A DNA stretch of 64,000 nt from Megamerina dolium (taxonomy: Eukaryota; Arthropoda; Insecta; Diptera; Megamerinidae), in NCBI GenBank assembly GCA_963854835.1, contig OY978529.1:36452055-36516054 (forward strand). The letters run 5' to 3'. The notes beneath the pieces were generated by a model. The model was given only the letters and a program-made list of their open reading frames with translations, was not told the origin of the DNA and made no database searches. Numbering within the stretch: position 1 is the stretch's first letter; every line of letters begins with the position of its first letter. Made by a program: the position numbers and the translations under genes. Positions 57,841-64,000 of this stretch are shown in pieces.

Positions 57841-60800
57841 TTTTGTCTACAGGGTCTTACATATAACTAGTAGTAGCAATCGTAATACAATTGCATGATA
57901 ATAGTAGTAATAATAATACATTATAATAGAAATAACAAAAGCAACAACAACAACTAAAACTGTAATAATATTGTAGTATGTAATGGTAAACGGACCAAGT
58001 CTAGACCAAGTAAGAGACAATAATTTCAAGACAAAACAACAACAAAAACGTAATAAAAAAAAAAAATCAACAATAAAAAAAACAAACAAAAACGAAAAGA
58101 AAGAAGAATATGCAACAAATATTGAAAAAAAAAATATTAGAATTAAAACAATATATACGTAGCAGAAAAATGCTTTCGCTGAAAACTCATAAAACCCACT
58201 GAGTCACATGCGACTTTAGTTGATGTTAATATTTGTTGTTGTTGTTGTTGCTGCTGTTGTTGTCACTATTATTGTTTTAGTCACGCCCCAAATAGTTAAT
58301 AATTTAACTTGCACGCATAACATTCAATATATCCACAATATATTTGTACTCATATGTTGCAAGAAATACGCATGCGTCCATTAGAACATGTTGAACGTGT
58401 CATAATAAACGACACGTCAAACATGTACACACAGGTAAAAAAAATACTTAAATATTTATATATTGTACGTATGTATGTATGTGCACATCATTAAGTATTT
58501 ATCTATATAAATGTCACCAAATGACATGCCAAGTGTCTTTAATAGATATGCGTCATGTTGCATGAAATATGTATGTACTTAGGTTGTTCCTTTGCTTCTC
58601 GAAACGGAAGAAGCAAAGAGTAAAGAAATGAAAATTATGTAAATTAATAAATAAATCTTTTAATTAACACTAATTACCATTAGCAGACAAATGTAGAATG
58701 AAGAAGAACGACAAAAATTTCGTGTTGGAACGTGTGCTCATACTAAAGAAACGGATAAGATCGTTGCCACGATCATACCATACCTGTATGCATGCTGCAT
58801 AGGCACGCACCAGTCTGTCGTACATGTTAATGGGTAAAAAAATAAAAAATAAATAAATAAAAAATACGGAAAAAAATAAAAAATGTGAAGTTCGGAAAAA
58901 ATACATATTTGTATCAATTCTCGGTTGTTGGTCTAGCAGTTTTTTCTTACTTTTTTAAAGCAACATGTTCTACAGAATATTTATTCACTATATGAACACA
59001 TTTGAATGCATATACTGTGGTACTAATAGCTTCAAAGGACCTTGGTCCAGCTCCTCCAGTCCAATCTAGTCATTATCGGACGATTCCGAACTGTCGCGTG
59101 ATCTTGTCACAGAGTTCTTTGAGAAGGTTTACATGGTAAGTAAATTTTTACTTTCGAAACAATTTCTAATTCATTCTGATACATCCTAAATAACGCGTTG
59201 ATGTGTATTGCAACGTTTTATTTTGATAATACAGCTACAAATCTTCCGCTTCACATAGATTTAACCAATACAATTTCTTCAGGAAAGTAATTAACGAGTT
59301 CAATGAAGGTTTATACACCTACAATTCATTGGAGCTTCCTCAGGTATTCCATAAATCGCAGTCTGAAAGCCTCTGTCCCCAGTCTCTTAAACTAATTTCT
59401 CATATAAAACTAGCTGTTTTAAAATGGAGGTCTATATCACAGAGTTAATTTTTACCCGTGTCTTAGCAAAATTAACTTTCGCTGCAAAAAACTTTCAAGT
59501 GACTTCTTTTCGAAGAAACCTTAGCATATTACAAATTCTGCTAGTAAATTGAACGATGGACGCTAATCCCGGGTTCACAGGTTTTCAGTTTCCCTAGAAT
59601 AGCTAAACATCACTAGAATGAAGGAATATATACATATGTACATTAAAAGGCAGAAATCTTGTATTCAATGCAGTTCACTTTCAACGTCGAACAATTTATT
59701 GTGAAATTCCATTGTGAAGCTTGCATAACGTCTTATATTATTACAATTTATCAGGGAAGATCTTAACTTGTCCCAGAAGTTTTTGTCGATGCAAATCCTG
59801 TTTCTTTACGGGGAATCATATATCGACCAAAATTGCCTTCAAGAGCTCTCTGCAATCAAAAAGTTTGTATGGGGAAGTAGATTCTGCACAATCTCCTCTT
59901 ATCCCCTGATACTAGGAGAAGTAATTTTTCTGTTTAACTTTAATTTAGTCGGGATTTTACCCTAATGCACCGAGATTGAACGCACCAGCCACTGAGATAC
60001 TGTACGAACGTCTACGCACTTGTATCTCCATTTTCATAATTATTTCAGTGCATTTATATGGAGATAATTTTTATATTCCCCTTGAGAACTTACCTCCTAT
60101 CGACATTTTTATAGCTGTTCTGATATCGATCTTAAAATTGGCCAATATGGTGCGCTGTCACCATGTCTTAGTATGGTGATCAAGAAAATTATGAGTTAAT
60201 TATGTAATGTCCCATATTGAGTTTGTGGGCTTTGGCGCTTAGATCAACCGAATGGAAACAGAAAATTGAAAACGTGTCAGTAACTATGCAATTTTTTAAC
60301 CGATATTCGTTTTTTTATGAGGCTTTATCAATAAGAACATGAATATTAAAATAAGGAACATCCCATTTGGCAAATATTCATTTTATTTTGCAACATTGGT
60401 AGTCTCCTTTACCTCGAGACACTTCGTTCAGTGCTTCTCCAAATTTTTATATATCCTCCAAATAATACGATTTACCGAGATCATCCAATTAGACGTTTGT
60501 CTGATCAATGAACTCTTCTTTCGACCCAAATATCATATTTCTTCATGTTTGAAAACAGAAACTAGTTGAAATTGGGACTAAATCTGAAAAATATGCTTGA
60601 TGAGTAATTGGTGTTCAAATTCATGGAATGCATAGGCACAGGCCTTCTTCGACTTCGGTGCACAACGATAAGCTCGGTTAAAATTGTCAAACGATTGCGT
60701 TTATTGTGAATTGTGCGCAAATGTGACACCCAGCTTTCGGATAAAATTTTTATATCCATTTCTATTACTCATGGGCCGGGATTATGTGATCCCCACGTCT

Positions 60801-60884
60801 TTCATTAATATTTATCATATTTCGGGAGTACTTCTTCTTCTATATTCAGTTATAAAAAAAATAAATATGTGGAACTTGAAGCGC
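57841..60884. other. Anonymous AT-rich DNA with a SINE relic
   Basis: No gene is recognised. Apart from microsatellites (AAT, AAC, GTT, GTAT) it holds a worn SINE body at about 59035-59165. Open frames of 60-88 codons at 59.7-60.9 kb have no recognisable motif. Confidence 0.5.
59035..59165 (-). repeat. Worn SINE body fragment
   Basis: GAACTGTCGCGTGATCTTGT followed by CACAGAGTTCTTTGAGAAGG on the plus strand matches the SINE body in reverse orientation. Confidence 0.55.
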
Positions 60885-60958
60885 CCCGAAGGGACCTTTA
60901 GTCGAGCTTCTCTTTTATTACTGTTGTTCGTATTAAATTTTAGACAGTAGTACTTATT
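60885..60958 (-). repeat. SINE tail fragment abutting the RTE element
   Basis: GCGCCCCGAAGGGACC then GTCGAGCTTCTCTT then TTAAATTTTAGACAGTAG matches the tail and lower body of the 24.3-kb SINE in reverse. It stops where RTE-like leader sequence seems to begin. Confidence 0.65.
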
Positions 60959-63900
60959 TTGTGGTGGTCTGGTGGTGTTTTCGCAAGGTAACGTGTCTAA
61001 CTGCCTCAACTGGGTGGGGCTAGCGCAATCCTTGTTGAACTCATCGCAAGTCAACTCACTGGCTGTCATGTAGTTTGATCTGAGCGCTATGTGATGATAC
61101 CTTTATTTGTTAATGAGGGGTAGTCATATAGCTTGCTCTGCTTACTATGTGACGGCGCTTTCATTATTATTAATGGGGGCCCTCCATGTGGCGACCACCG
61201 GGCAACGTCTTCCTGGCACCCGCTGGGAGGCGGCTGAAGTGAGTGGCGAAAATCTCCTCGGTTAGAGGTTGTGCGTTGGGTTTGGGACCCGCCACATAAA
61301 AAACCCCCCCAATGAAAAAAACTAAAATGCCTCGGATAAGGACTACCGCTTTTGTTGATGACCCCCGCAAACGAAAAAAGGACAATGATTTACGGATATG
61401 CACCTGGAATGTCCGTTCCCTTTATAGGGAGGGTGCCTCTATCCAGCTGGTTGATGTCCTCGAAAAATACAGAGCTGACATCACCGCTCTCCAGGAAATG
61501 CGATGGACAGGACAGGGCTGCTCCAAAAGAGCGTCCTGTGATATCTACTACAGTTGCCATGCTGAAAGGCACGAATTAGGATGTGGATTTTTGGTCAGCA
61601 AGAGACTACGACATCTTGTCTCACAGTTCACGCCTGTGAACGAACGGCTGGCCACAATCCGCATCAAGGCAAAATTTTTCAACATCAGCCTTATATGTGC
61701 CCACGCTCCGACGGATGAGAAGGACAATGTGACCAAGGAGAGCTTCTTTCAGCGCCTCGAAGAAGCTTATGACCGCTGCCCCCGCCACGATATCAAAATC
61801 GTGCTTGGCGACTTTAATGCCAGGGTGGGCAAGGAAGGTACCTTTGGTCCAACTGTCGGAAAATTCAGCCTCCACCAGAACACCTCCGATAACGGAATGA
61901 GGCTGATCGACTTCGCCGCAGCACGAAACATGGTAATTGGTGGTACCAGATTCCAGCATCTCGACATCCACAAAGCGACATGGCTGTCTCCAGATCATCG
62001 TACAAGAAACCAAATTGATCATGTGGTGATTGACGGAAGGCATGCTTCCAGTGTGATGGACGTGAAATCGATCCGTGGTGCCAACATCGACTCGGATCAC
62101 TACCTTGTTGCAGCTAAGGTGCGCACACGCTTATGTGTTGCAAATAACAAGAGAAGTCCCACACAGAGAAAGCTCGACGTCAGTAAGCTGCGATCACCAG
62201 AGACAGCATATGCATTTTCCACTCGACTATCGGATCTGCTTATACAGAACACTCCCCAACTTGATGATACATGCGCACGGTGGACACATATATCCCACTC
62301 CATGACTACTGCTGCCGAGGAGGTAATCGGTTACTACCGGCCTCTGAGGAATGAGTGGTATGATCAGGAGTGTCGCGACGCTACCGCAGAGAAAGACGCC
62401 GCCTACAGAAGAACCCTGCGTGCAGGCGCAACGCGAGCTGTTAAGGAGCGGTATAGAGAGAAAAGGAGTGCAGAGAGACGTCTTTTCAGGCGCAAGAAGA
62501 GGGAGTTGGAAAGACGTGAGTGTGAGGAGATAGAGATGTGTACCGACAAGAATGAGACTCGAAAATTCTTCGAAAAGATCAAGCGCCTAAGTGGAGGTTT
62601 AAATCCCGGAGCCTCTTCTTGTCGTGATGGAAATGGGAATCTGGTTACAGATGTCCAGAGTGTACTGAGCCTATGGAGGGAACACTTCTCCACGTTACTG
62701 AATGGCGATGCTACGAACAATTCCGCCAGTGGAGGAGATTGCCCGATAACCCCAATTACAGATGATGGTGTTGATGTTCCACCACCCGACTATGAAGAGG
62801 TTGAAACGGCCATTTTAAGGCTGAAAAACAACAAAGCTGCAGGTGCTGATGGCCTGCCTGCCGAGTTGTTTAAGACCGGAGGCGATGAGCTGCTCACCCG
62901 CATGCACCAGCTCATAAGCAGAATATGGTCGGATGAAAGCATGCCTGATGATTGGAGGCTCAGTGTTCTCTGTCCTGTACATAAAAAAGGAGACCCCACA
63001 ATTTGCGCCAACTACCGTGGAATAAGTCTCCTGAGCATCGCATACAAGGTTCTATCGAGCGTACTGTGTGAAAGGTTGAAGCCTATGCTCAGCAACCTGA
63101 TTGGACCTTATCAGTGTGGCTTCAGACCTGGTAAATCCACCATCGACCAGATTTTCACACTGCGCCAAATCCTGGAGAAGACCCAAGAAAAACAGATCGA
63201 CACACACCACCTATTTGTTGATTATAAAGCCGCTTTCGACAGTCCGGTAAGGGATTACCTCTACGCAACAATGTCTGAGTTCGGTATTCCTGCAAAGCTC
63301 ATTCGACTTTGTAGAATGACACTGCATAACTCTCGTTGTGCAGTGAAAATTGGGAAGGACCTCTCCGCACCGTTTAATACCGAACGGGGTTTCAGACAAG
63401 GTGATTCGTTATCGTGCGACTTCTTCAATCTTATTATGGAGAAAATAATACGAGCTGCTGATCTACGACATAATGGCACTATCTTCAACAAAAGTGTCAT
63501 GCTGTTGGCGTATGCCGACGATATTGACATAATCGGCATGAACACGCGAGCAGTCAGTGCAGCATTCTCAGAGTTGGAAAGAGAGTCGCGTCGGATGGGT
63601 CTCACGGTGAACGAGGGCAAGACGAAGTATCTAGTGTCAACAAACAAAGAGTCCCGGCGTCTTGGACAGCACGTCACTGTTGACAACTACGCTTTTGAAG
63701 TAGTAAGGGACTTTGTCTATCTTGGAACCAGCATTAACAGCAGTAATGACGTCAGCTTGGAGATCATGCGTAGGATAACTCTTGCTAACAGGTGTTACTT
63801 TGGGCTGAGTAAGCAATTGAAAAGTCGAGCCCTCTCTCGAAGAACGAAAACTACACTCTACAAGTCTCTCATCATGCCTGTCCTAACATATGGCGCTGAA

Positions 63901-64000
63901 GCCTGGACAATTTCCATCTCTGATGAGCGAATGCTTGGAGTTTTCGAGAGAAAGGTCCTACGCAGGATCTTTGGACCTATTTGCGTTGGTGGCGAGTACC
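60959..64000 (+). mobile_element. RTE-like LINE, apparently intact, runs off the right edge
   Basis: A leader of about 350 bp is followed by a long endonuclease-RT frame at 61312. The leader includes GGGGGCCCTCCATGTGGCGA and CAACGTCTTCCTGGCACC. The exact 5' end is an estimate, because the 3' end and any target duplication lie outside the window. Other copies in the window show the family's 3' end as GGCCACATAAGTAAGTAA. Confidence 0.8.
61312..64000 (+). CDS. Endonuclease-reverse transcriptase of RTE-like LINE (3' partial)
   Basis: An open frame of at least 896 codons, with no stop before the window ends. ATG at 61312 is the first after an in-frame TAA at 61297; a second ATG is at 61327. The apurinic-type endonuclease has TWNVRS (Asn33), LQEMRW (Glu62), GDFNARVG (Asp167, Asn169) and SDH (261-263), all residues expected for activity. 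A basic linker follows near residues 380-425. The RT has FVDYKAAFDS (Asp637), GFRQGDSLSCDFFN and AYADD (YADD at 734-737), with RRMGLTVNEGKTKYL and LTYGAEAW after it. Such proteins in insect databases are often labelled craniofacial development protein 2-like. It would nick target DNA and copy the element RNA in place. The catalytic residues are intact, so it may be or have recently been active. Confidence 0.93.
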   Translation, partial: MKKTKMPRIRTTAFVDDPRKRKKDNDLRICTWNVRSLYREGASIQLVDVLEKYRADITALQEMRWTGQGCSKRASCDIYYSCHAERHELGCGFLVSKRLRHLVSQFTPVNERLATIRIKAKFFNISLICAHAPTDEKDNVTKESFFQRLEEAYDRCPRHDIKIVLGDFNARVGKEGTFGPTVGKFSLHQNTSDNGMRLIDFAAARNMVIGGTRFQHLDIHKATWLSPDHRTRNQIDHVVIDGRHASSVMDVKSIRGANIDSDHYLVAAKVRTRLCVANNKRSPTQRKLDVSKLRSPETAYAFSTRLSDLLIQNTPQLDDTCARWTHISHSMTTAAEEVIGYYRPLRNEWYDQECRDATAEKDAAYRRTLRAGATRAVKERYREKRSAERRLFRRKKRELERRECEEIEMCTDKNETRKFFEKIKRLSGGLNPGASSCRDGNGNLVTDVQSVLSLWREHFSTLLNGDATNNSASGGDCPITPITDDGVDVPPPDYEEVETAILRLKNNKAAGADGLPAELFKTGGDELLTRMHQLISRIWSDESMPDDWRLSVLCPVHKKGDPTICANYRGISLLSIAYKVLSSVLCERLKPMLSNLIGPYQCGFRPGKSTIDQIFTLRQILEKTQEKQIDTHHLFVDYKAAFDSPVRDYLYATMSEFGIPAKLIRLCRMTLHNSRCAVKIGKDLSAPFNTERGFRQGDSLSCDFFNLIMEKIIRAADLRHNGTIFNKSVMLLAYADDIDIIGMNTRAVSAAFSELERESRRMGLTVNEGKTKYLVSTNKESRRLGQHVTVDNYAFEVVRDFVYLGTSINSSNDVSLEIMRRITLANRCYFGLSKQLKSRALSRRTKTTLYKSLIMPVLTYGAEAWTISISDERMLGVFERKVLRRIFGPICVGGEY

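Noticed and set aside
61170..63686. Minus-strand and off-frame ORFs over the RTE element
   Set aside because: Shadows of the continuous plus-strand frame starting at 61312.
1..64000. LTR retrotransposon or endogenous virus
   Set aside because: I found no pair of long terminal repeats, no primer-binding site and no gag, protease or envelope-like frame. All RT sequence is of non-LTR type.

Overview
The window looks like non-coding chromosomal DNA from a higher fly (Diptera, most plausibly a tephritid-like fruit fly). It is AT-rich and full of short microsatellites (CA, GAT, CAG, AAC, CATA). Its coding-like sequence is almost entirely transposon-derived. The transposon set is typical of flies: mariner, PIF/Harbinger, jockey-like, LOA/R1-group and RTE-like LINEs, and a tRNA-headed SINE. 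I recognise no complete host gene. The one hint of a host transcription unit is a TATA plus initiator arrangement near 22.63-22.66 kb. The organism call is inference from the transposon set and style, not from a marker gene.

Layout. 1-5.3 kb: a decayed RTE copy, a tRNA-like head and microsatellite DNA. 5.34-8.63 kb: a mariner element with a 2-kb LOA/R1-type LINE inserted in its transposase gene; both terminal inverted repeats and both sets of target duplications can be read. 8.7-13 kb: unidentified DNA and a satellite-like array. 14.05-14.57 kb: a 526-bp MITE; its sister copy lies inverted at 56.56-57.06 kb. 15.07-15.14 kb: a 73-bp RTE stub. 15.94-17.87 kb: a jockey-like LINE with a long open frame. 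18-22.6 kb: microsatellites and a second satellite array. 22.6-25.1 kb: candidate promoter, a second RTE-like 3' end, and a third satellite array carrying a full SINE. 26.6-27.6 kb: a decayed second mariner. 27.6-30.9 kb: more satellite array. 32.8-35.3 kb: jockey-like debris and a 1-kb RTE copy. 38.9-39.7 kb: a SINE split by a LINE. 42-48.4 kb: satellite arrays, two of them in opposite orientation. 49.53-50.71 kb: a PIF/Harbinger deletion derivative retaining the starts of both of its genes with introns. 50.8-52.1 kb: a possible further TIR element. 53-60.9 kb: SINE copies, the second MITE and anonymous DNA. 60.96 kb to the right edge: an RTE-like LINE with an uninterrupted endonuclease-reverse transcriptase frame of at least 896 codons that runs off the window.

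The pieces do not form a pathway. They record an insertion history: LINE into mariner, LINE into SINE, SINE into satellite, and probably RTE into SINE. Four copies of the RTE family share the same GTAA-type 3' tail. The ~150-bp arrays appear at nine or more places in three sequence flavours that share a CCATACAAAA core and may be one old satellite superfamily.
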